Source: Cucumis sativus (Eukaryota; Streptophyta; Magnoliopsida; Cucurbitales; Cucurbitaceae). Taken from it: 64,000 nt of DNA. The DNA lies in NCBI RefSeq assembly GCF_000004075.3, contig NC_026657.2, positions 28,676,408 to 28,740,407 of the forward strand, written 5' to 3'. Made by a program: the position numbers and the translations under genes. The notes under the pieces are model-generated. The model was not told the DNA's origin. It saw only the letters and a program-made list of their open reading frames with translations, and made no database searches. Position 1 is the first letter of the stretch. Each line of letters starts with the position of its first letter. This document shows positions 50,876 through 61,800 of this stretch, in pieces.

Positions 50876-53681
50876 TTTGAGTAGATGAGGGTATGGAATC
50901 GCCTTCGCTCTGGTATATCAGTAAAGGCATTAAATATTGAAAATTGGCGTAGACGAAATAAGATGCAGTTTTTTTTCCTTCTTTTGTGCAAAATTTCATA
51001 TTAACTATCCGTTTTCTTACCGTAAGATAGAGCATTATACTACAATACGATGTCTATGGTTCAAATTCTTTCCTCTCTTCTTTAACCATCGAACCTGTTA
51101 TATTCTGTAATTCGAATTTTGCTATAATACACTGAAGTTTTATTCTCTTAATTTCCCCTATTCGATTATTTCTTGCACATTTTACCTGCCAAAGCTTTGT
51201 GATGCTTGATTGAAATCTAGATCTGGGGTCTTTTAGAAAAGAAATTTGGATCTGTTTGAAATGTTATTTCTTCTGAATCGAGAACGCTGGAACTTTTTCC
51301 CAGAACCCAAATCTCTTCCCCCTATGTTATGCACTCAAGTTATGGGTCGTTTATCTATTTGTTTTGAATATATGTGGGTCATCTCCCTATTTAGCAGCTT
51401 GATCTTTGAAGTGAGTGTTGGATTTCAGTTTATTGGTCAATGGATTTCCCTAACTTACATTGGGGTTCGTGGATTTTGCTTGCTCGTCATTAGTATTAAA
51501 TTTGCAAGTTTCATAATCTAATAAATTCGAGTCTGTGGATCATTTGTGTTTGGATTATTGTTGCATGTTTTATTGGTGTAGCCAATTAAACTTGGTCTAA
51601 ATTGTTGAATGCTTGAATTTTTATAACGTTCATGTTGAAAGTCTTGCCTTGTGTACAAACTACAGGGGTTACTTTGGCTCTCATTTCTCATTTCTTCTTG
51701 CTATGTGACCCGAGGATTTGTGAGTAAAATTGATTATCATGGTTTGCGATCTGTATTATTTATGTAAACAATCAATTTATGGTGAGCTACATGTCATGTA
51801 GTAGTCCAGAAATCATTTGTTGTTCAACAATCTTCTTGATTCCTGGAAAATGTTTATGGTCTTTGCATCTTTTGGCCATTAGATTTTCCATTTTAAATTA
51901 TAATGCGTTATTTTCTCCTTTATTCTCTTATTTATTGTTTTTATTTTCTTCTAATTTAGTCACCTTTACACAACATTTGTTCGTGTGCCTTGCGTAGTTC
52001 AAAGCAGGACAGAACTACAGATTCATTTGTGTTTACACATTATTAACTTGAAATTTCTCAAAAAATCATATTATCTTCTATCCAATATCTTCTTATAGGT
52101 TTGTCTTTACCTTTCAATGTAGTGTTTTTCATATGAAGCAACTTTCTTTACATATACATAGGGAGAAAATATAAGTTAGATATTTCTTTCAGTGTTGTTC
52201 TACCTCTTGTTGAACTGGAAAAAAAGCATTATATAAGACTTTGTCTTGTTTGTTTAGTTAACTTTTTTGGTTCAAGTATTTGTATTATTTTCTAAGGTTA
52301 CGAGGTTAAACAGTTCAAAGTTTATGGAAAAGTTAAGCAAACAAATGTAATTCAAAATGATTTAGGGCATGATTTTTTTTTCTTAGACAATAACTTCAAA
52401 CATAACTTTAATTAGTTGCAATTGATTCCATTTAATTTCACTTTTGAACTCGAACGTCATATTTTCAAAATTGATTTTAAATAATTAAAAATATTTTGAT
52501 TCTTAAACTTGGTATCGTCTTCTATTTTAGTTCTTTTGTTTTAGTTTCTAAATTTAAAACGTGTATATTTCTTTTTCGGTTAATTTTGATGATTAGATGG
52601 TCAAAATAAGACAATCACTTGTGGAGTTTTAATTTATATTGAAGGTCCAAAATTTCTTGTGATCCATTGGCTGTTTTTTCGTCTCTTTCTCCCTAAAACT
52701 TATTTGTTTTCTTATTTTTGGATATTGTTGTGAAAATATTTATCAGCAAGTTAATTTTATACATGTGTTTATTTGATTAGTTTTGAATAACAAAATTATT
52801 TTTTAATTTGATTTTATTTGATTCAACCGTGGCCACAAAATACACCGAGTTATGGTAGAATTAATCGGAATCAACAGAAACCATTGAGCTGTTAATAATA
52901 ATAATAATAATCAAACAAGTAATGGTAATTTGTTAAGCAGCAAAAATCGACGTACCAAGATAGGTGTCTTCCAATAGAGCAAAGACGATTAGATTCAATT
53001 GCAATAACTGAGCCTATCTTAAACATTGCAACGCTTAGTCTAGTTTACAATTTTATAATATGGAAAATGATACACATCATAAAATTGAAGGTAAAAGATA
53101 AATTATTCTCTTCTCTGTCTATCTTTATGAGAAAAGGTTAATAATTTAGTCATTATTAATATTAGTACAAAGTCAGAAACGTTGTAGGGCAGGTGGCACC
53201 ACCAACGTACGTTCATAATGTATAATTCCCCATTATACATTATACATTATATATTATCCACCTATTATGCTGACCCAATCAAATATAGCCGTTGGAGGAG
53301 GAGAGAAAGCGTTACAGATGCAAAGAAGAAAAAAAATGTCATTTAGCCTGGAATTAACCCATGAAAAATGTAGCCGTTAACATAAAAGAATGAAGACTCT
53401 GACCCCATTTGTGTAGGCCTTCTCTAAACCTTTTCTTCTCCCTCTCTTCCACCCTAAATTATAATAACATTTCTGAATCCTCACATGCCTCTTCAGACCC
53501 ATTCCAACTTCTTTCTCTCACCTCATCTAATTTTTCCGTTGTTTTCTTTTTCTTTCAAACTTCTTCTTCTTCTTCTTCTCCTATAAAACTTATCTTCCCA
53601 ACTTTCTGTAACCCTAGAATAACCAGAAATAAGAAAACTCGTTCTCTTTTCCCACTTCTTAACTGAAGTTTCTTTTGGTTC
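50876..53681. other. Spacer and IMK2-like promoter
   Basis: About 2.8 kb. The AT-rich middle has an (AAT)n run near 52.9 kb and a small ATTATAC tandem near 53.23 kb. The last 300 bp are pyrimidine-rich with CTT repeats near 53.57 kb, typical of a 5' leader. Nothing coding is supported. Confidence 0.5.
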
Positions 53682-56441
53682 ATGGGAAAGGGTCACTACC
53701 CTCTGAGTGAATTTCAGGTATACCCATTTCAGTTCATGCAGATTCTTCCATCAAAAACTGCTGCTTGGTGCTCTAAATCACCAAATAACAACAGGAAACT
53801 CAAGAACCAACAATGGAGAAGCTGTTCTTCGTACCTCATTGCTCTGGCTTTTGCTCTTCTTTTGGCTTGTTCCTTTCGGCCAGTCACTGGCCAGATGTGG
53901 GATGGAGTGTCTGTTACTCAAGGCGACTTTCAAGCTCTTCAAGCTATAAAACATGAACTCGTTGATCTAAAAGGAGTTTTGCGTAGTTGGAATGGAAGTA
54001 ATGGAGCTTGTTCCGGGCAGTGGGTAGGAATCAAGTGCGTGAAAGGGCAGGTTATTGCTATACAGCTTCCATGGAAGGCCCTTGCCGGCAGGATTTCTGA
54101 TAGGATTGGGCAGCTCCGGGAACTTCGGAAGCTTAGCCTCCATGACAATGTGATCTCTGGCGTGATCCCTCGGTCCATCGGGTTCCTTCCAAATCTCAGA
54201 GGAATTTATCTTTTCAACAACAGATTATCAGGTTCTATTCCTCCTACTATTGGTCATCTTCCCCTACTTCAAACTCTTGATTTGAGCAACAATTTGCTCA
54301 CTGGAGAAATTCCTTTCGGTATAGCAAATTCTACCAAATTGATTAGAGTTAATCTGAGTTACAATTCATTGTCGGGATCTATCCCAACAAGTTTCACGCA
54401 GTCGTTTTCTCTTATAATTCTCGCCCTTCAGCACAATAATATTTCTGGGACTGTCCCAGATTCTTGGGGAAGTCTTGGAAACAAAACTTGCCCACTTGGG
54501 GTTTTGACACTTGATCATAATGCTATATCTGGAGCAATTCCAGCTTCTTTAACTAAATTGGAATGGCTTCAAGAGATTTCCATCAGTGAGAACAAGATCT
54601 CTGGAGCTATACCAGGTGAAATAGGCAGGCTGAAGAGACTTCGTCTTTTGGATTTGTCGAATAACGCCATTAACGGCAGCTTCCCTTCAAGTTTCTCCAA
54701 TCTCTCCTCTCTTCAGTTATTGAAGGTTGAAAATAATCGTCTTGAAAGCCAGATTCCAGAAGATATTGATAGATTGCACAATCTCTCGGTGGTCAAGCTT
54801 GGGAAGAATCGTTTTAGTGGTGAGATTCCTGCAAGTTTTGGGAACATTTCTGCTATTAGCCAACTTGATTTCTCAGAAAATAACTTCACTGGACAGATTC
54901 CAACATCATTGACCCGGTTGTTGAATCTAACCTCTTTCAATGTCTCTTACAACAATCTCTCTGGCCCTGTCCCAGTTCTCCTATCAAATAAGTTCAATGC
55001 GAGCTCTTTTGTAGGGAACCTTCAACTGTGTGGTTTTAGTACTTCAACTCCATGCCTACCTGCATCCTCCCCACAGAATATTACTACTCCATCAACTGAG
55101 GTCCTGAAACCGCGTCACCACCGCAGACTTAGTGTAAAGGACATAATCCTGATAGCGGCAGGAGCTCTGTTGGTGCTTCTTCTTCTTCTCTGCTCAATTT
55201 TGCTCTGTTGTTTATTATCAAAAAGAGCAGCTGCCAGGAAGACTGACAAAACAACTGCCAAGCAAGCTGCTGCCAGAAGCATCGAAAAGGCAGCACCCGG
55301 GAGCACAGAAGTTGGAGCAGGTGAAGCTGGTGGAAAACTAGTTCATTTTGATGGGCCATTCGTTTTCACTGCTGATGATCTTCTGTGTGCGACTGCTGAG
55401 ATCATGGGCAAGAGCACATATGGAACAGCATATAAAGCAACATTGGAAGATGGAAATGAAGTTGCAGTGAAAAGATTGAGAGAGAAAACAACAAAAGGGC
55501 ACAAGGAATTTGAAACCGAAGTTGCAGGCCTCGGAAAAATTCGACATCCAAATCTACTTGCTCTTAGAGCTTACTACTTAGGCCCCAAAGGAGAGAAGCT
55601 CCTGGTCTTTGATTACATGCCTAGAGGAAGCCTCTCTTCCTTCCTTCATGGTAAGTAAACTCAACAGTTGACTGTACAAGTTTTACTATCATCGTTTTCC
55701 TTTTCTTTTTTCCAATTGCAGTTCAAACAGGATCGAGACTCAGAAGCAGCAAGCTCTACTACTTATGAAAGAGGTTATTGATCTAGTTAAGCTATACTCA
55801 TAACTCATATACTTACTTTTGTTTTACTGTATGCAGCTCGTGGACCAGAAACCACAGTCGATTGGCCAACAAGGATGAAAATAGCGATTGGAATCACGCA
55901 AGGCTTGAACTACCTCCACACAGAGGAGAATCTTATTCATGGAAACCTCACGTCCAGCAACATTCTGCTGGATGATCAGAGTAATGCTCGTATTGCAGAT
56001 TTTGGGCTTCCCAAGCTCATGACTTCAGCTGCAGCCACAAATGTGATTGCCACTGCAGGATCACAGGGCTACAATGCACCAGAGCTAACAAAAACCAAAA
56101 AGACCACAACAAAGACAGATGTCTACAGCCTTGGAGTCATAATATTGGAACTCTTGACAGGAAAATCTCCTGGAGAAGCCATGGATGGAATGGACTTACC
56201 ACAGTGGGTGGCCTCAATAGTAAAGGAAGAGTGGACAAATGAAGTGTTTGATTTGGAGCTTATGAAAGATACACAAAATATTGGCGATGAACTGCTGAAC
56301 ACTTTAAAACTAGCCCTGCATTGTGTTGATCCGTCACCAACTGCTCGGCCAGATGTTCAGCAGATTCTCCAGCAACTGGAGGAAATCAATGCTTCTACTT
56401 CTGGTGACGACGGTGCCAAAAATCAACCAGAAAATGAATAG
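53682..56441 (+). CDS. IMK2: IMK2-type LRR receptor-like kinase, atypical kinase
   Basis: A plasma-membrane LRR-RLK of 857 residues, two exons (53682-55650, 55837-56441). A hydrophobic signal segment follows a long basic N-terminus (about residues 48-70); Met19 is an alternative start. The ectodomain has [12 protein letters not shown], an LRR cap with WVGIKC, about ten LRRs (LSGSIP, LTGEIP, ISGAIP) and a closing LSGPVP. The membrane helix is [19 protein letters not shown]. The kinase has [17 protein letters not shown] and ADFGLPKL (711-713), but HGN at 691-693 replaces the catalytic HRD, so it is probably a weak or dead kinase. That is the known state of the IMK2/IMK3 group, linked to inflorescence meristems. 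I recall At3g51740 as the counterpart. Confidence 0.93.
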
Positions 56442-57794
56442 AAGAGCTACATATAATTATAGATTACTTCCAAGATACTGCCAAGATTAGAAGAACATAA
56501 GGGTATTGTGTGGTTGTTTTATTTGTTGTAGGCTTATAGTATAGTACAGATTATAGAAGTATTCTTTTATTTTTGGTTAATTAGTATTTGAATTATTCTT
56601 TTATTCATATATTGATTCTAAGTGCATATATATCGTTGATGATACAAGTATAATGGGGATTCTTCTGTGATGTATTTTAAGCTGATTCTGAGTTTCAGTT
56701 TTCCATTCATTTTTCTCTGTCAATAGACAGCTTAATCCCAAGGCAAAATACTACATTTAGATGGCTTACGCAGTTTAATGGGAGATGCCTTCTTCATTTG
56801 ATCGCCCCTCCCCTAATCAAATCACAGTTCTCATGAATCACCGCCAAGCAGTGTTGTTCATCCCTGATCTCCGGCTCCGAATTGCCGTGGAATTTCAGCT
56901 CAAACATACCAAGCGATGCTGCAAAAGCCTAATTGGTATCATCTCTCAATTTTCCTCTGATCAAGATCTGAGCAAAACCTTAGCCAATTCAAACAATAAA
57001 ATTATTTTGAACAAACAAGTAAATCGAGCTTCGAATACACCGATAGTATTCTGAAAATTAACTTCTGGCAAGAGAATAAAATAAAATCAACCCCTCTTTT
57101 GTTGACTGACTTGTAAAAGAACAGTCAGAGCTTTAAAAGTGTTTGTTTTCCTTTTCACTGTTTCCTTTTTCTACTGACATTAATGTTGCGGGGCCAGGGA
57201 AAAGAAAACACAGTGTTCCTCATTTTTTCCATTAACAAGGTTGGTGACAAAAATGGCGTTAAGTATTTTTCCCCATCTACTACTGATTATGACTGCATTT
57301 ATCATACTTTTCTGTTGAATAAAAAGACTTAACGAAGCAAAAGGCATGTGATTGCTCTACCAACTGAGAAGAAAATATCAGAAGGTTCCAAAATAGCTAA
57401 GATACGCTGCAAAGATTTTGCCTCACATTTCACCCACTTTAAAGCAAGAAAGAAAGTGACAACATCCTAACCCTCGCGCCAGAGTTTAATTTAATTTCAT
57501 GATATTTGGATTTAACCTAACTGTTTGAGTTGTGAATTTAAATAGTTTATTGTTTAAGCTAGGAAGCAAACCTCAAAGAAAATTGAACTCTGAGTTCTAT
57601 TTCCATGAACTGAAACTCTTTAATCAAAACTCTGTTATCAAAAAAATCAATTCAACTTCAGAGACAGAATAATCGTAAAATACTCACTTTCTCATTTGCT
57701 CGTCGAGTGATCGGTCAGTGTATGTCGCAATTAGTGGCATTACTCCGTTACTGCAACCTACATTCATAGAGACGATGACATCCAAAGGCAGAGC
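56442..57794. other. Spacer 3' of the kinase and of MIR390
   Basis: About 1.35 kb holding the kinase 3' UTR and, on the minus strand, the 3' part of the MIR390 transcript. An 89-codon plus frame at 56785-57054 has no recognisable domain. A tRNA A-box-like CTCAGTTGGTAGAGCAA (minus, near 57355) lacks the rest of a tRNA. Confidence 0.5.
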
Positions 57795-57910
57795 AAGAAG
57801 AACCAGTGAAACTCAGGATGGATAGCGCCGCGATAGAGAAATCGCCAACCCGTAAACGGAACCGCCTTCAATCAACGGCGCTATCCCTCCTGAGCTTCAG
57901 AGGATTCTTC
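57795..57910 (-). ncRNA. MIR390: MIR390 precursor hairpin
   Basis: The minus strand carries the full 21-nt miR390 guide at 57877-57897 (starting AAGCTCAGGAGGG) and the known star strand at 57807-57827 (starting CGCTATCCATCC). They pair across a loop of about 49 nt with the two usual mismatches. miR390 loads into AGO7 and triggers cutting of TAS3 transcripts, giving tasiRNAs that silence ARF2/3/4 in leaf polarity, root and phase change. Both arms match the canonical sequences as I remember them. The promoter should lie above 57910, shared with or near BRCA2. In Arabidopsis MIR390A (At2g38325) lies near the WRKY33 and PRA1.B4 genes, so position supports orthology. Confidence 0.96.
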
Positions 57911-58878
57911 TTAACTTCAGTCGATGTTTCCAACAGCGGCAAACCATTGTTATTAAGTAGAGAGAGAAAAAACAAACGTAGGATGATGGGAAACACAGTG
58001 AGAAATGGCAACAGGGAATTGGTTAGAAGATGATATTGTATAATTGATGAAGAATAGTACTCGTAATCTTGATGAAGAGTATGGGAGGACACTGTTTAGC
58101 CTGTGAATGGTCGGAATGTAGTTTCACCCCTTTTCTTCTTTCCTTTTGACTACTCTACACCATCTTGCCGACTACGATGCTTTACACTTTTCTTGCGCTG
58201 CATTCCCCAACGCTGCTGCAAGGCAATGCACGACTGAAATACTAAAGCAGGAGTACTTAACGAAATTAATACCAATTGAAGACTGGGGCAATATTGAGAA
58301 CAGTATCAGCAAAGATTTTGATTATTGGCTGTATTGCTAGAAAAAGGAGAAAGATGTTTTGATCGTGCAATGACAAGGCCGAATAATGCACCACCTGTTT
58401 CAAATGTTAGGTAGTAATTTAAACAACTTTCGTATAGCCATTTTTGAAATTATTGGAACACCGGTGATGGGTCGTTTTAAGTGAATTATGCGTGTGTACT
58501 GAGGTCTAAATTTATAGAATGGAGTTAAATCATATGCAAAAATATGTATACGAATAATAATAGTCGATGGAACAATGAAAGAAGAAAGAGATGGTTTTAA
58601 ATAGATGGGAACTTGGGCTTGGAGCCCAAGCTTGGATCTACTTTACGATCCAAGTGCGGACTGGGGTGGGACAAATGGTTTGAACCCAAACGAACCATTT
58701 TAACTTGAAAAATAGACGAGGTTCCTTGATTCTACGTTGAACCCATTCCCCCCAATCGGATCTTCTTCCCTCCTCAGTTCCGAAATTTCCCGCCACTTAT
58801 TTTGGAAGAACGGTATAGACTCAGCTCAAAAGCCCAAAGCCGACGCTCACTCCGCTGCCTCATTCGGTGCGACGGGGC
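57911..58878. promoter_or_regulatory. Divergent MIR390-BRCA2 intergenic region
   Basis: About 970 bp between the MIR390 hairpin (-) and the BRCA2 ATG (+). It must contain the promoter and leader of both. A hairpin-proximal plus frame at 57.8-58.0 kb is only the antisense of the precursor. No clear TATA box was assigned. Confidence 0.5.
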
Positions 58879-61800
58879 ATGTCGTCTTGGCAGATTTTAT
58901 CCGATTCCGGCAACAATTTTCGGTGGGAACTTTCTGCTCAGCGTCTCGAAGTCAAATCCGAATGCGAACAAAATGGTTCTCTTTCTCGAAGTGACAGCAC
59001 CAACTCCGTCGCCCGTCTCCCATCCATGGCTGACCTCTTGCTTTGCTCAAGGTTCATGCAAAATTCCGAGGATGCAGGTGCGGGCGCTTCGATGTTTCGA
59101 ACCGGATTGGGAAAATCAGTTTCTGTAAAACAGTCTTCAATCGATAAGGCTTTGTCTCTGCTCTCCGATGATAAAGCTCCAGATATAGGTTTTTCTTCAC
59201 TCTCTTAATTCCGTCAATTTATTTAGCTATAGATACCTAATCTCCATTGCTGTGTAGAACTTCTTAACTTGATTACTCAATCAAAATCTATGTAGCTCGC
59301 AATTTTGATTCATATTCCATCTTTGCTATTTTCTTACTTCGCTCTTTTAACATGTTATTGTTCATTTAATCTCACGACCGAGGGAAATTCGTGTGTTTTT
59401 CTAATTAGGTTGCTTATAGTCATAGTTGATGGATAAATCTCTATTAGTTCAATTCATGCAGGTCGATTGCATAATGGAGGTAATTTCTCCAATTCTCTCT
59501 TTCAAACGGGCTCTGGGAAATCGGTCAACGTATCTTCTGAAGGTCTTCTCAGAGCCAAGACATTGTTGGGACTGGAAGAAGATGATACATGTTCCAGTTT
59601 TCAAAGATTCGGACAAGCCATCAGCCCATACGATGTGAAAGGGGAATTTTTGGAATCAAAAGGTGTGTGTGGTATGGAGAACATGAGCGGTGCATCAGTT
59701 TCAATCTCTCCATTGGTCTTTAATACTTGCTTTTCAAGAAGTTCATCAGAGAATCAAGCTAGCCCGTCATTCAGACAAATTGAATTGCCTAATAAGGCTC
59801 CCAAGGCTCCTCCAATAAAGTTTCACACAGCTGGGGGTAGATCCTTATCTGTTTCAAGTGATGCACTACAACGTGCAAGAAGTCTCCTTGGTGACCCAGA
59901 GTTGGGAAGTTTCTTGGATGATGGGGACAGTGATTGCTATAAGAGGAATATGGGAGATGCAACACCGTCAAATGGGGAACATATTTTTCACACTCCTTCA
60001 TTCAACAAGGTAGAGTCAACTACTAAACACACATCCAAAAGCTTTGTTTCCCCATTAAGACCATCTTCAAGAGTTATGCAATCTTCATTGAAGTCAAAAA
60101 GTATATTAGGTAGTAATTTGATGAAGAAATTTGATGCAGCCGAAGAAGAAAGTATTAGTAGGTTTGACGACAATAAATCCTGTTTGGCAGAAACTATTGG
60201 CAGCCAGCCTAATGAGCCATGTACTATAGTGGAGAATGCTCTTGAAAATGGAATTAGATCAGGGATTCATTTGGCTGAACGGTCATTTGGTGAGCCACTG
60301 AATGACATTTCGAATATTGTCGACTCAAGAAGTAGAAGTGATAGAGCTAGTAATAACGAGAAGAGGAAGCTTTGGGGTACAAGTTCCATATCTCCATTCA
60401 AAAGGCCTCGGAATTCCAAGTTTTCCACTCCCTTTAATAAGAATGCATCACTTGTGACTACAAGTCAGTTTACCTTCTTTAGCCTTTCCACATCTTATTT
60501 GTTAGCTTCAGTATTTTTATGGAATCTTGACTATATTTTTGACCAGGTTTATCAACTTCATCGTCTAATAACTTCAGTTGCAAAAGAAGGGTTTCCACTC
60601 GGTATCCACATCAAACTTCAAGGATGTATATGAAGGAGTATTTTGGAAGACCTTCATCAAACCATGACAAGGTACGTAGATCTAAGGTCAGCACACCCTA
60701 AATTTTCTGTTGAATTCCGATACTGAGACGCTATTTTCAACTATGGTGAAATAGTTGGATTACTTGTCAGACGAAGTCAGAAGAATCAAAGCAGAAAATG
60801 CAGAGAAATATAAAGTTCCTGACAACTCTGGCACAAATTGTATTGGAGTAGAAGCTTTTCGTCATATGTTAACCGACTCTGGAGCTTCCCCACAACATGT
60901 TTCTGAATTGTAAATTTTTCTGACTTTTTAATTCTTACACACACTATTATGAAAGGGTGCAATCCAATCAAATACAATTCAGGTCAACCCTTGTGGGTGC
61001 ATGAGAAGTTTGGACTTTTGGAGTAGCTTAGCCTAATAGTCTCACTGTTTGCAGAAGGAGACATATGATCAGTTCTTGCTCCCTATTGAGTTTTCTCAAA
61101 TTTTTTGGGTATGGGTTTAACTTTTGTGGTTCTGGCTGTTTAGGTGGGTTACAAATCACTACAAGTGGATTGTTTGGAAACTGGCCTGCTATGAGAGGCA
61201 GAGTCTGGTCAAATCAAATAGAAATTTTTTGGGAGTTTCCAATGTTCTCGAGGAATTGAAATATAGGTGAATGATTGCATTTATTACTCAAATATGATAG
61301 AATAGAACTACCCTATTTATGAAAAGAGTGAAATAAATTATTTAATGCTTGAAAGGTATGAAAGAGAAGTTAATCAAGGCCACCGTTCTGCAATAAAGAG
61401 AATACTGGAAGGAGATGCACCACCATCTATGTTGTTAACTTTATGTATTTCAGCTATTCGCTCAAAATGCAAATCAAGGGCCCAAGTCTGTTCATCCATG
61501 ATCAGCGAGTCTAATTATGGTGAAGGGGCAAAAGTTGAATTGACTGATGGATGGTATGGAACTGACCCTATAGGATTTTCATTACATATTTTTGATTCTT
61601 TGGCATTGATATTGGATGTGATAGGTATTCCATTGATGCTCTTTTGGATGGGCCACTGTCAAAGCAACTTCTTATGGGAAAACTGTTTGTGGGACAGAAA
61701 CTTCGGGTAATTTATCTATTGTTTATCCAATTCTTTATTCATTGAATGTGCTTCCAGCTAACAGTTTTGCATCTCTTTTGAAGATATGGGGAGCAAGATT

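Noticed and set aside
56785-57054. 89-codon plus frame
   Set aside because: Clean ATG, but no domain, no visible exon partners and no recognised relative.
57340-57370. tRNA-like CTCAGTTGGTAGAGCAA on the minus strand
   Set aside because: Resembles a tRNA D-arm, but no acceptor stem, T-arm or B-box was found around it.
57806-58033. 75-codon plus frame
   Set aside because: It is the antisense of the MIR390 precursor and has no protein resemblance.
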